This document shows positions 37,701 to 43,885 of a stretch of DNA of 50,826 nt, piece after piece (position 1 is the first letter of the stretch; each line of letters opens with the position of its first letter). Under the pieces are notes generated by a model, which ran no database searches, was not told the DNA's origin, and saw nothing but the letters and a program-made list of their open reading frames with translations. Made by a program: the position numbers and the translations under genes. The stretch is from Kiritimatiellia bacterium (GTDB lineage: Bacteria; Verrucomicrobiota; Kiritimatiellia; RFP12; UBA1067): positions 1-50,826 of the forward strand of contig JAKSOY010000007.1 of the NCBI GenBank assembly GCA_024405255.1. Direction: 5' to 3'.

Positions 37701-37786
37701 CCTCGGGCATTGCGTCGTTGCAGTGCATGTATGCGCCGGAATTCGGCGCGCATTCAAACGCGACAATCATTGAAGTGAAGAGATGA
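31739..37786 (+). CDS. Alpha-2-macroglobulin family protein with thioester motif
   Basis: Very large secreted protein (2015 residues), a bacterial alpha-2-macroglobulin; such proteins trap attacking proteases in the periplasm through a reactive thioester. Signal peptide MKKGLLVIIGLLAAFLLQAAG ends in Ala without a lipobox Cys. An N-terminal helical region (to about 330) is followed by macroglobulin-type beta domains including FVTDRGIYRPGQTVKFKG (MG2/MG3). A low-complexity Ala/Glu/Pro-rich linker spans about 1180-1235. The A2M domain has FFLPHLTTDEKGQVTFSFTVPE and LTGWKLTALAHD, and the thioester Cys-x-Glu-Gln is C1472-C-E-Q1475 in PHECCEQVFGRYYANA. An alpha-toroid (to about 1800) and C-terminal domain follow. 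Unlike enterobacterial loci there is no adjacent PBP1C gene. An earlier in-frame start at 31670 is upstream of the promoter and is rejected. Confidence 0.93.
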   Translation: MKKGLLVIIGLLAAFLLQAAGPLEADWEAVREARAKGLPRTATNVLARIETKARELKAWPDLAAVFVERARLAYGFTEESALKKEGPQGLVSQFAAEIETAPAEVRPMLRLALVRNYLSMSRSMRYWQGRRTRIAGAAQTNQPPWSAERLRPTLQKLLRQILDDAPFLQIANPDDWRHLLESANEFGRAVMPTLYDFAVEEFVSFIGEDHLVDRADDGTPTGLAADVLAALDANIAFHANDADRTAFAYAKFQRIDFVDLFAVAPLKEKTAKRRKAFEALAEEFFTQTWVSALAAERAGRLRVEEGCDLVDLHAYYLRFADKWPRMPGGDACRLAAQKLEIPSLSFQTERNWMAPWPDLKIVYKNLSRVSFRLVKIDVDDLAKDLEFDFSPYGHREGIEKHFARKPVRTWTVDVPPKSDYKVHSHTVKVPSDLPKGHYLLFASSDETFNIKVRRPLPIFQTLVTVTDLALVTDETKGRFSGFVFNAETGRPVADAKVELWTRDRRAYRRIETVKTADDGSFEIAKSNVYGGYLRAVKGKDEVISLSVSSWSSNRNSKEHERLSFVTDRGIYRPGQTVKFKGFAVFSNPEKLDYHTLADRRVFVTFRDPNGERVGGLALMSNAYGSFSGEFVIPRDRLTGAYELSGELVASGSNARKILANHTIRVEEYKRPKFSVKINPMKEERLNAETRVTGLATTYTGLPVAHAKVEWRVRRSTCYPRWCRGWFRPSDSGNESVFAYGTATTDAKGEFSFTFTPTPTKTAELAGDPSFLFRVHAVVTDGSGEAHTAESSFEVGVVPWRVSVFTAQNMWITPQAPARLRMALHTLNGEPVPDVKGVVKVYALKGPDHVVRKPETENDYFPADRDPLHPNACSSLWQADTWPSGDCVGEYTVVSQAKENPTLDVKLPPGVYRAEYAVTAPNGKTVKDECVWHVIDPTAQTHAVKEPVYARVETNSVPVGGTMRLYWGSGYSETYCRVQVRRGEKTIYNQAKTEGAFCLELPVTEEMVGELSIETIFLRENRLYVEHQLVVVPYPDSHLTITRAHLTSKLTPGAKETWSFTVSGSNTNDVRTQVEMLAFLTDRSLDAFCPYDPWFAFSRGGGLFTPYRTWRLQHEMARFANWRGDWPRPWDGESFAYQTLLRARWQSAPIGLFEWVDTGWSGGMHRRGRVMCEVKAKYSMAAAKPMLMGAMRAEPAAVPAAAAAPIPESALDGVAAVAEEKAESLEEGETPAAGESPRVAPRKNLAETAFFLPHLTTDEKGQVTFSFTVPEALTGWKLTALAHDAALRTGVLRDDTIVTTKPLMVEPTAPRFAREGDRFRFPVKVTNTEEAPQTGTAILEFFDAESEQPVALVARGAAQSFTLGPKETKTLEFEVAIPDGCGYLRFVATAKGKAFSDGEEGFLPVLSKRIEVRESLPLQIKKAGVKTATFKELAASAESSTLRHAGLAVQVVSDPTWYAFLALPYLMEYPHECCEQVFGRYYANALAQHIARARPAYREVFEAWAQTDAKALKSPLELNEDLKQVMLDSTPWVNDAKDETRAKRHIGELFGSARLAAEQKRAVEKLEQNFNSGDDLWPWFPGGYGSPGVTMHILTGYARLGRLVGDASLVKKPSVCPRARKGLDAWMVRNIDERLAWCKRQKVSFSISSMDLRWLYLQSFDGSTSKHRDLLLQHLRKEWQSFGIAGQSLAALVLARGKDKELAHAILASLKERAVRSDEFGLYWKRSTFFDCSLFAAPVSDQALAMEAFAEIEPDDWQAYEDARLWLLEQKRTQNWSTTVSTVDAVYAILLGDGSKKTAVTPAKEDVVTVKLGGVEVPRVGVEAGTGFYEYRFDPKAISSAQGTVELARQEDKLGWASLNWTYLEDVTKVKAFEQTGLRLTKTYFKKTLVAGKVRLVALNGGEILQPGDELVARLAIDSDRVYEYAHLRDERPATAEPVDVLSYYRWQDGLGFYQSTRDTATHYYFDRLPKGDFVLETSFRVRQQGVFASGIASLQCMYAPEFGAHSNATIIEVKR

Positions 37787-37790
37787 AGGT

Positions 37791-38864
37791 ATGGTAGATC
37801 TAAAAGAAGTCCGGCGGGAGATCGACCGCATTGACGAAGAGTTGGTACAGCTCTTCATTCAGCGCATGGAAGCTTCGCGCCAGGTGGCGCTTGCAAAACG
37901 CGAGCGCGGCGACGCGGTGACGGATCCGGTGCGCGAACGCGAGATCCTCGCGCGCGTTTCGACGGCGGCGGGTCCTGAAAACGAAAATGCGGCGCGTCTC
38001 TTTTTCTCGACGCTCTTCGCCCTTTCGAAAGCGCGCCAGCGTAATCTGCTGGGCGGGGAAGTGCCGCTCGGGCGGCCGATTCGCCTGCATCTCGCCATTG
38101 TCGGCATGGGGTTGATCGGCGGGTCCTTCTACAAGGCCTCGTGCGCGGCGGGCCATATCGTGACGACGCTCCATCACGGCGATACGACCGGCTGGGAAGA
38201 CGCCGATCTCATTTTGGTGTGTCTGCCGCCGGATGCGATCGTACCGTGGATTACGGCACATGCGGCGACATTCAAGAAGGGCGCCGTGGTGATCGACATC
38301 GCCGGCATCAAGCGCGATGTCATGCGCGAGATGTCCCAGGTGCCGCGTGACGGCTGGACCTTCATCGGCGGCCACCCCATGGCCGGACGTGAAGTCTCGG
38401 GCTATGAGAATTCGCTTGCGGATCTCTTCGTGGGCGCGTCGATGATCCTCGTGCCGTTCCCGGGCGAAGAGGAGAAAGTCACCGAGGACCTGCGCGGGTA
38501 TTTCGCCTCCGTCGGGTTTGGACGCGTCATGGTGACGACGCCCGAGCGGCACGATGAGATGATCGCTTTCACCAGCCAGCTCTGCCACGTGATCGCCACG
38601 GCCTATTCGCGCGATCGGCGCATCCCCGACACGCCCGGTTTCTCGGCCGGCAGCTTTGCCGACATGACGCGCATCGCCACGCAGGATCCCGCGATCTGGA
38701 GCGTGCTCTTTTCAACGAACCGCGATGCGCTGCTGGAGGTGCTCAACGACTTCATCACGCGCATCAGCGAATTTCGCGACGCACTCGCCGTGAACGATCT
38801 CGCCACCCTCTCGCGCATCATCGCCGAAGGCGCCATCGCCAAACGCGCCACTCAGGGAAAGTAA
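37791..38864 (+). CDS. tyrA: Bifunctional chorismate mutase / prephenate dehydrogenase
   Basis: Fusion enzyme (357 residues) that converts chorismate to prephenate and then, with NAD, to 4-hydroxyphenylpyruvate for tyrosine. N-terminal AroQ-type mutase: LKEVRREIDRIDEELVQLFIQRMEASRQVALAKRERG, DPVREREIL (about 1-90). Dehydrogenase: Rossmann LAIVGMGLIGGSFYKAS, DLILVCLPPDAIV, FIGGHPMAGREVSGYENS, and the TPERHDEMIAFTSQLCHVIA active-site helix with its His. It begins 4 bases after the macroglobulin stop (SD-like AGAGATGAAGG), so it is probably on the same transcript despite the unrelated function. The domain order is the same as the enterobacterial T-protein. Cytosolic. Confidence 0.95.
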   Translation: MVDLKEVRREIDRIDEELVQLFIQRMEASRQVALAKRERGDAVTDPVREREILARVSTAAGPENENAARLFFSTLFALSKARQRNLLGGEVPLGRPIRLHLAIVGMGLIGGSFYKASCAAGHIVTTLHHGDTTGWEDADLILVCLPPDAIVPWITAHAATFKKGAVVIDIAGIKRDVMREMSQVPRDGWTFIGGHPMAGREVSGYENSLADLFVGASMILVPFPGEEEKVTEDLRGYFASVGFGRVMVTTPERHDEMIAFTSQLCHVIATAYSRDRRIPDTPGFSAGSFADMTRIATQDPAIWSVLFSTNRDALLEVLNDFITRISEFRDALAVNDLATLSRIIAEGAIAKRATQGK

Positions 38865-38868
38865 AATC

Positions 38869-38897
38869 TTCGCAGAGAAATAAAATTGTGGTATAAT
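38869..38897 (+). promoter_or_regulatory. Extended -10 promoter of nagB-nagA
   Basis: TTCGCA (38869-38874), a 17-base spacer ending TGG, and TATAAT (38892-38897), directly after the tyrA stop. The leader is about 35 bases with GAAAGG before the ATG. Confidence 0.72.
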
Positions 38898-38904
38898 TCA
38901 ATCA

Positions 38905-38918
38905 TCGTTCGGGAACGA
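38905..38918. promoter_or_regulatory. Palindromic operator candidate in the nagB leader
   Basis: TCGTTC-GG-GAACGA is a perfect 6-bp inverted repeat just downstream of the -10 box, near the expected transcription start, where a repressor would block initiation. No regulator gene is adjacent. Confidence 0.4.
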
Positions 38919-38937
38919 ATTTTGAAAGGTAAAAGAA

Positions 38938-39687
38938 ATGACGATTACAATCGGAAGTGACAAGTTTGACATGGCGCAGAAGGCCGCCGATCTGGCGGCG
39001 GAGAAGATCCGTGCGGCGATTGCCGCGCGGGGCGAGGCGCGTATCATCGTGGCGACGGGCGCGAGCCAGTTCGAGTTTCTTGCGGCGCTTGTGAAGGAGC
39101 CGGGAATCGACTGGACGAAGGTGACGGGCTTCCATCTTGACGAATACGTGGGCCTGCCGGTCGCGCACAAGGCGAGCTTCCGCGGCTATATGCGCGAACG
39201 CTTCGTGTCGCAGACGCCGCAGCCGATGAAGGTCTTCAACGAAGTGAATGGCGAGGCGGCCGATCCGCAGGCGGAATGCAAGCGTCTTGAAGCGCTCATC
39301 CGCGAAGCGCCGATCGATGTGGCGTGCATCGGCTTCGGCGAGAACGGACACATCGCGTTCAACGATCCGCCGGCCGACTTCGATACGAACGACGCCTACA
39401 AGGTGGTGCCGCTGGACGAGAAGTGCCGCATGCAGCAGGTCGGCGAGGGCTGGTTCCCGGATCTCGCGAGCGTGCCGACGCATGCGTTTTCGATGACGGT
39501 CAAGCAGATCATGTGGTCCAAGTCGATCGTCTGCACGTGCCCCGATTCCCGCAAGGCGGACGCCGTGGTGGGATGCGTCGAGGGCAAGGTCTCGAACCTG
39601 TGCCCGGGTACGATCCTGCAGATGCATCCCGACTGCGCGCTCTTCCTCGATCCTCCTTCGGCGGCAAAGCTCCATGGGTTGGGTTGA
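38938..39687 (+). CDS. nagB: Glucosamine-6-phosphate deaminase
   Basis: Converts glucosamine 6-phosphate to fructose 6-phosphate and ammonia, the last step in amino-sugar catabolism. The 249-residue protein has [16 protein letters not shown], the catalytic [10 protein letters not shown] with its Asp, [17 protein letters not shown] with the ring-opening His, and [14 protein letters not shown]. Length is normal. ATG 38938 follows GAAAGG at about 7 bases. The 3' end overlaps nagA by 14 bases, indicating translational coupling. Its own promoter and an operator-like palindrome lie upstream. The released ammonia could be relevant because the GMP synthase in this window lacks a glutaminase site; that link is speculative. 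Confidence 0.94.
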   Translation: MTITIGSDKFDMAQKAADLAAEKIRAAIAARGEARIIVATGASQFEFLAALVKEPGIDWTKVTGFHLDEYVGLPVAHKASFRGYMRERFVSQTPQPMKVFNEVNGEAADPQAECKRLEALIREAPIDVACIGFGENGHIAFNDPPADFDTNDAYKVVPLDEKCRMQQVGEGWFPDLASVPTHAFSMTVKQIMWSKSIVCTCPDSRKADAVVGCVEGKVSNLCPGTILQMHPDCALFLDPPSAAKLHGLG

Positions 39688-40594
39688 TCTTCAGGTCAAT
39701 GGCTACGCCGGGGTCGATTTCAACACGGCGGGGCTCACCGTCGACGCCGTGAAGGCGGTGACGGAGCGTCTGATTGCGGACGGTACGGAACAGTATCTGC
39801 CGACGTTCGTGACAGGCGATCCCGAGGTGGTCTGCGCCAATCTGCGCGTGGTGGACGAAGCGTGTCGCGCGTCGTCCGTCTGCGCGCGGGCGATTCCGGG
39901 CGTGCATTTGGAAGGACCGTTCATTTCGTCCCGGCCCGGGGCGGTGGGCACGCATCCGACTGAATGGGTGCACGCGCCGGACCTCGATCTTTTCGCGCGC
40001 TATCAGGCGGCGAGCGGCCAGCGCGTGCGGCTTGTGACCGTGGCGGCCGAAGTGTCCGGCATGCCGGACTTCGTCCGTGCGCTCAAGGCGCAGGGCGTGA
40101 CGGTGTCGCTGGGACATATGCTTGCGGCGACGCCCGCTGAAATCGAGCCGTGTCTTGCGGCGGGTGCGACGGCGTTCACGCATTTGGGCAATGGCATCCC
40201 CAATACGATTCCGCGCCATGACAACATCGTCTTCACGGCGCTTGTCGAAGACCGTGCCTCGGTGATGTTCATCCCAGATGGACACCACCTGCCGGATACG
40301 GTTCTCAAGGTCTTCACGCGCGCGGTGCCGGTCGAACGGCTCATCGCCGTGTCGGATGCGCAGTATCCGGCGGGTCTGCCGCCGGGCGAATACGATGTGT
40401 GCGGCGCGCATGCGCGTCTCGAGCCGGACGGCCTTCTGTGGAATCCGGCGCGCAATTGTCTTGTGGGTGCAACGGCGCCGATGGCGAAGATGATGAAACT
40501 CCTGCAGGACCGCATCGGCCTTTCCGAAGCGGCCTGCCATGAAATCGGCTACGCGAATCCGCTGCGCCTCATCGGCGCGGAGTTGTCGCTTTGA
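39674..40594 (+). CDS. nagA: N-acetylglucosamine-6-phosphate deacetylase, minimal form
   Basis: Removes acetate from GlcNAc 6-phosphate upstream of NagB. The 306-residue protein (family about 380) starts right at the barrel: [17 protein letters not shown] corresponds to the usual GFIDxHxHG block. Metal and substrate residues are kept: [10 protein letters not shown] (Glu), VSLGHMLA (His), [11 protein letters not shown] (His), FIPDGHHLP, and the catalytic Asp in [10 protein letters not shown]. The first ~50 residues and the C-terminal strands that together form the beta-sandwich domain in typical NagA are absent. ATG 39674 lies within nagB; there is no good Shine-Dalgarno, which fits coupled translation. 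The clean frame argues for a functional short enzyme. Confidence 0.86.
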   Translation: MGWVDLQVNGYAGVDFNTAGLTVDAVKAVTERLIADGTEQYLPTFVTGDPEVVCANLRVVDEACRASSVCARAIPGVHLEGPFISSRPGAVGTHPTEWVHAPDLDLFARYQAASGQRVRLVTVAAEVSGMPDFVRALKAQGVTVSLGHMLAATPAEIEPCLAAGATAFTHLGNGIPNTIPRHDNIVFTALVEDRASVMFIPDGHHLPDTVLKVFTRAVPVERLIAVSDAQYPAGLPPGEYDVCGAHARLEPDGLLWNPARNCLVGATAPMAKMMKLLQDRIGLSEAACHEIGYANPLRLIGAELSL

Positions 40595-40607
40595 ATGGAA
40601 ATGAATT

Positions 40608-41405
40608 ATGCTGATTGATGAAGAAACAAAGATCGTGTCGCACGAAGCGGCGGGGCCGGGCTATCGGTTCCTCGTCGTATCGGCGCCGAAATTGGCCGAG
40701 GCCCTGGTGCCCGGCCAGTTTGTCCATGTGAAAGTGCCGGCGCTCGAGGCGAGTGCACTGCGTCGTCCGTTCTCGGTGTTCGACGCCGATCCGGCGGCCG
40801 GTACCGTGACGGTGATGTACAAGATCGTCGGACGCGGGACCGAAGCGCTGGCCCGTGCGGGCGTGGGCGAGACGATCCGCGTGCTGGGTCCGCTCGGCCA
40901 CGGCTTCCCCGTGACATGCTCGGGGGTGCCGCTGCTCGTGGGCGGCGGCTATGGCGTGGCGCCGCTTCATTTCCTCGCGCACCGCATGACGGCGGCGGGG
41001 TTGAAGCCGATCCTTTTCGAAGGCGGCCGTACGAAGGACGACCTTTTGGCGCTTGACCGCTTCGCGGCGATGGGCGTGGAAACGCGGATTGCTACGAACG
41101 ACGGTAGCGCGGGTGTGAAGGGGTTCGTCACGGATCCGCTGGACGATGAATTGATCGCCCTGCGACAGGCGGGGAAGTCCTTTGAACTTTTCACCTGCGG
41201 TCCGGACGGACTGCTCAAGGCCGTGGCGCAGCGTGCGACGGGAACGAATTCGCCCGGGTGGATTTCCATGGACCGCCACATGGTGTGCGGTGTGGGTGCG
41301 TGTTTCGCGTGCATCCAGAAGTTCAGGCTGCCGGATGGGACCGTGATGACAGGACGCTGCTGCGTGAACGGTCCGGTGTTTGCGGCGGCCGACATCGTGT
41401 GGTAG
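40608..41405 (+). CDS. pyrK: Dihydroorotate dehydrogenase electron-transfer subunit
   Basis: FAD and [2Fe-2S] subunit (265 residues) that passes electrons from class 1B PyrD to NAD. N-terminal ferredoxin-reductase-like FAD domain with LRRPFSVFDAD (RxxS motif) and VMYKIVGRGTEAL; NAD domain with LLVGGGYGVAPLHFLA and LFTCGPDGLLKAV; C-terminal iron-sulfur loop HMVCGVGACFACIQKF ... GRCCVNGP with four cysteines. ATG 40608 has only a weak purine-rich site and lies 13 bases after nagA, so readthrough from the nag promoter is possible. pyrD follows after 8 bases. Cytosolic. Confidence 0.95.
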   Translation: MLIDEETKIVSHEAAGPGYRFLVVSAPKLAEALVPGQFVHVKVPALEASALRRPFSVFDADPAAGTVTVMYKIVGRGTEALARAGVGETIRVLGPLGHGFPVTCSGVPLLVGGGYGVAPLHFLAHRMTAAGLKPILFEGGRTKDDLLALDRFAAMGVETRIATNDGSAGVKGFVTDPLDDELIALRQAGKSFELFTCGPDGLLKAVAQRATGTNSPGWISMDRHMVCGVGACFACIQKFRLPDGTVMTGRCCVNGPVFAAADIVW

Positions 41406-41413
41406 GAGGTGCT

Positions 41414-42364
41414 ATGGTCGATTTGAAGGTCAATCTCGGTGGACTCGAAATGCGCACGCCCGTCGCCACGGCGAGCGGCACGTTCGGGTATGGTCCCGAG
41501 TATGTGGGGGCGCTTGACTACACGAAGCTCGGCGCCGTGACGGCGAAGGGCGTGCGGCTTGAACCATGGGACGGCAATCCGATGCCGCGCCACTGCGAAG
41601 TGTTCGGCGGACTCGTGAACGCGATCGGACTGCAGGGTCCGGGCGTCGACGCCTTTGTGAAGAACTACGTGCCGCATTATGTGCGCACGGTCGGGGCGGC
41701 GCACGGTGCGGAGAACATCCCGCCGATGATCGTCAACATCTGGGGCGGGTCCGTGGAGGAGTACGCCGAAGTCGCGAAGCGTCTGACGGATGCGAAGGCG
41801 GCGGGAATGGACGCGATCGCCGCGATCGAGATGAACGTGAGCTGTCCCAATGTAAAAGAGGGCGGCCACACGTTCGGTCAGGATCCGGCGGTGCTCGAGA
41901 AGGTCGTGTCGGCCGTGCGGGCCGCCACGACGCTGCCGCTCATCGTCAAGCTTGCGCCGAACGTGCCGGACTTCCGTCCGTACGTCGCCGCGTGCGAAGC
42001 GGGCGGGGCGGATGCGCTCGCACTCATCAACACGATTCCCGCGATGGTGATCGACATCGAGACGCGCCGTCCGGTGCTGGGCAACCGGACGGGCGGACTT
42101 TCCGGACGCTGCGTGCATCCGGTCGCGGTGAAGGCCGTGTACGAGGTGCATCGGGCGACGAAGCTGCCGATCCTCGCGATGGGCGGTGTGTACGAACCCA
42201 AGGATGCGATCGAGTTGATGCTGGCCGGGGCGACCGCCGTGGCGGTTGGTACGGCGACGTTCAGCGATCCGTCGACCGGAGCCCGCGTGTGCGACGGAAT
42301 CGCCGCCTACTGCGAGCGGAAGGGATTTGCGTCGGCGCAAGATCTGGTCGGCGCGGTTGAGTAA
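41414..42364 (+). CDS. pyrD: Dihydroorotate dehydrogenase, class 1B catalytic subunit
   Basis: Oxidises dihydroorotate to orotate in pyrimidine synthesis, with FMN, in complex with PyrK. The 316-residue protein has MRTPVATASGTFGYGPEY, the substrate loop VFGGLVNAIGLQGPGVDAF, NVSCPNVKEGGHTFGQD with the active-site Cys typical of class 1, PLIVKLAPNVPD, NRTGGLSGRCVHPVAVKAV, and the FMN phosphate site LAMGGVYEPKDAIELMLAGATAVAVGTA. Start ATG 41414 is preceded by a perfect AGGAGGT; longer upstream frames overlapping pyrK are rejected. It forms a pyrKD unit; no other pyr genes are in the window. Confidence 0.97.
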   Translation: MVDLKVNLGGLEMRTPVATASGTFGYGPEYVGALDYTKLGAVTAKGVRLEPWDGNPMPRHCEVFGGLVNAIGLQGPGVDAFVKNYVPHYVRTVGAAHGAENIPPMIVNIWGGSVEEYAEVAKRLTDAKAAGMDAIAAIEMNVSCPNVKEGGHTFGQDPAVLEKVVSAVRAATTLPLIVKLAPNVPDFRPYVAACEAGGADALALINTIPAMVIDIETRRPVLGNRTGGLSGRCVHPVAVKAVYEVHRATKLPILAMGGVYEPKDAIELMLAGATAVAVGTATFSDPSTGARVCDGIAAYCERKGFASAQDLVGAVE

Positions 42365-42399
42365 ACCATTTTACTTACTTTGAAAAGAAAGGGATCCAA

Positions 42400-43785
42400 A
42401 TGACAACGAGAAGAGAGTTTGTCAAGGCGGCGATTGCCACGGCGGGTGTTGTCCCATTTGCGGGATGCGAAACATTCGCGTTCAACGTGGGTTATCAGGC
42501 TCCGCACCGTCCGTCGGCGTCGAACCGCGTGAACCTTGCGGTGATCGGCTGCGGGACGATGGGCGAAGGTAACATGCAGGGATTCCTGATGGACAAGCGC
42601 GTGCAGGTCACATGCGTGTGCGACCCGGTGCTGAAGGCCGAACGCTATAGCTACAATGCGAAGATGACGGGCGGACGCGAACCGTTCTGCAACATCGTGA
42701 ACCGCCACTACAAGGGCACGGGCTGCAAGATGGTGGCCGACTGGCGCGAAGTGATCGCCGACCCGACGATCGACGCCGTGTTGATTGCGACGCCCGACCA
42801 TTGGCATGCGCTGATTGCCATCGCCGCGATGAAGGCCGGCAAGAACGTGTACTGCCAGAAGCCGATGAGCTTCGGCATCAGCGAAGGTATCGAGATGACG
42901 CGCGTCGCGAAGGAAAGCGGCGTCACGTTCCAGGTCGGTTCGCAGCAGCGCAGCGCGAGCGAGTTCCGCATCGCGTGCGAACTCGTCGCGAGCGGCTACA
43001 TCGGCGAATGCAAGTCGTGCGACATCGGGCTGCCGAGCGGTAACAAGGGCATTTGGGGACGTACCACGGACTGCACGCATCAGAAGGCGCCGGCCTACTT
43101 CAAGCCGGACGGGATGTGGGAACTCTGGCAGGGTCCGGCGGAGCATTGGGAGAACAATGCGTTCATCCCGGGCATCCACGCGCCGATGAGCTGGCGTTGG
43201 AACAGCCGCACGGGCGGCGGCCAGATTACGGACTGGGGTGCACACCACCTCGACATTCTCCAGTGGTGCCTCGGCATGGAGAAGAGCGGCCCCGTGGCGA
43301 TCGAGAACATGAAGCACGACCGCGATCTGAAAGACCGCTATTTCGACTGGGCGGCAAACTATTCGTTCGATGTCGTCTACGCGAACGGCTTCCGTGCGCA
43401 TGTGTCGAACAAGTTCCGCAACGGCCTCAATTTCCACGGCACGAAGGGCGACCTCTTTGTGACGCGCGGCCAGTTGCAGCGTCCGGAATTCCTCAAGAAG
43501 TGGAACGAGAAGAAGGACCTCAAGCCGGGCGATGTGCATCTCTATGCGCCGCGCGGTGGCGTGGGGCATGAGGCGGACTTCATCGACGGCGTCTATTCGG
43601 CCGGTCGTACGGCGTGCCCGTGCGAAGTCGGTCACCGTTCGATCACGGTCGCGCAGCTCGCGAACATCTGCGAACGTCTCGGCATCTCGGGCCTCAAGTG
43701 GGATCCGGTCGCCGAACGCGTGGTGGGTAACGATGCCGCGCAGGCGATGACCGTAGTGAAGCATCACAACGGGTGGAAGATCTGA
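42400..43785 (+). CDS. Gfo/Idh/MocA-family oxidoreductase with Tat lipoprotein-type signal
   Basis: Exported NAD(P)-dependent oxidoreductase-like protein, 461 residues. N-terminus MTTRREFVKAAIATAGVVPFAGC combines a twin-arginine motif with a possible lipobox Cys, suggesting a Tat-exported lipoprotein. Rossmann LAVIGCGTMGEGNMQGF, LIATPDHWHALIAIAAMKAGKNVYCQKPMSFG (EKP motif as QKP), and the long C-terminal alpha/beta domain with DGMWELWQGPAEHW and GQITDWGAHHLDILQWCLG. It shares the same architecture, including the ELWQGPA segment, with the protein at 8954-10339. Homologues are abundant in Planctomycetes and Verrucomicrobia and may process glycans in the periplasm with tightly bound NAD; the substrate is unknown. 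GAAAGGGA precedes the ATG. Confidence 0.9.
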   Translation: MTTRREFVKAAIATAGVVPFAGCETFAFNVGYQAPHRPSASNRVNLAVIGCGTMGEGNMQGFLMDKRVQVTCVCDPVLKAERYSYNAKMTGGREPFCNIVNRHYKGTGCKMVADWREVIADPTIDAVLIATPDHWHALIAIAAMKAGKNVYCQKPMSFGISEGIEMTRVAKESGVTFQVGSQQRSASEFRIACELVASGYIGECKSCDIGLPSGNKGIWGRTTDCTHQKAPAYFKPDGMWELWQGPAEHWENNAFIPGIHAPMSWRWNSRTGGGQITDWGAHHLDILQWCLGMEKSGPVAIENMKHDRDLKDRYFDWAANYSFDVVYANGFRAHVSNKFRNGLNFHGTKGDLFVTRGQLQRPEFLKKWNEKKDLKPGDVHLYAPRGGVGHEADFIDGVYSAGRTACPCEVGHRSITVAQLANICERLGISGLKWDPVAERVVGNDAAQAMTVVKHHNGWKI

Positions 43786-43885
43786 AGTTAAAGATTAAAG
43801 GTTAAAGGGTTAGGGGTCAAAGGGTTAGGGGTCAAAGGGTTAGGGGTTTATAGGGTTGAAGGGTTAAAGAATAAAGAGTTTAAGG
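43786..43885 (+). repeat. Heptamer-like simple-repeat array upstream of ccsBA
   Basis: About 100 bases built from variants of GGTTAAA/GATTAAA/GGGTTAG. A 15-base unit GGGGTCAAAGGGTTA is repeated exactly twice with a partial third. There is no coding potential. A similar array lies on the other side of the gene (45269-45396). Confidence 0.85.
43807..43855 (+). other. Telomere-like G-quadruplex motif
   Basis: Seven runs of 3-4 G (43807-09, 43813-16, 43822-24, 43828-31, 43837-39, 43843-46, 43853-55) are separated by 3-6 bases, with GGGTTAGGGG occurring three times. This satisfies the usual G-quadruplex pattern on the coding strand, 31 bases upstream of the ccsBA start. Confidence 0.7.
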
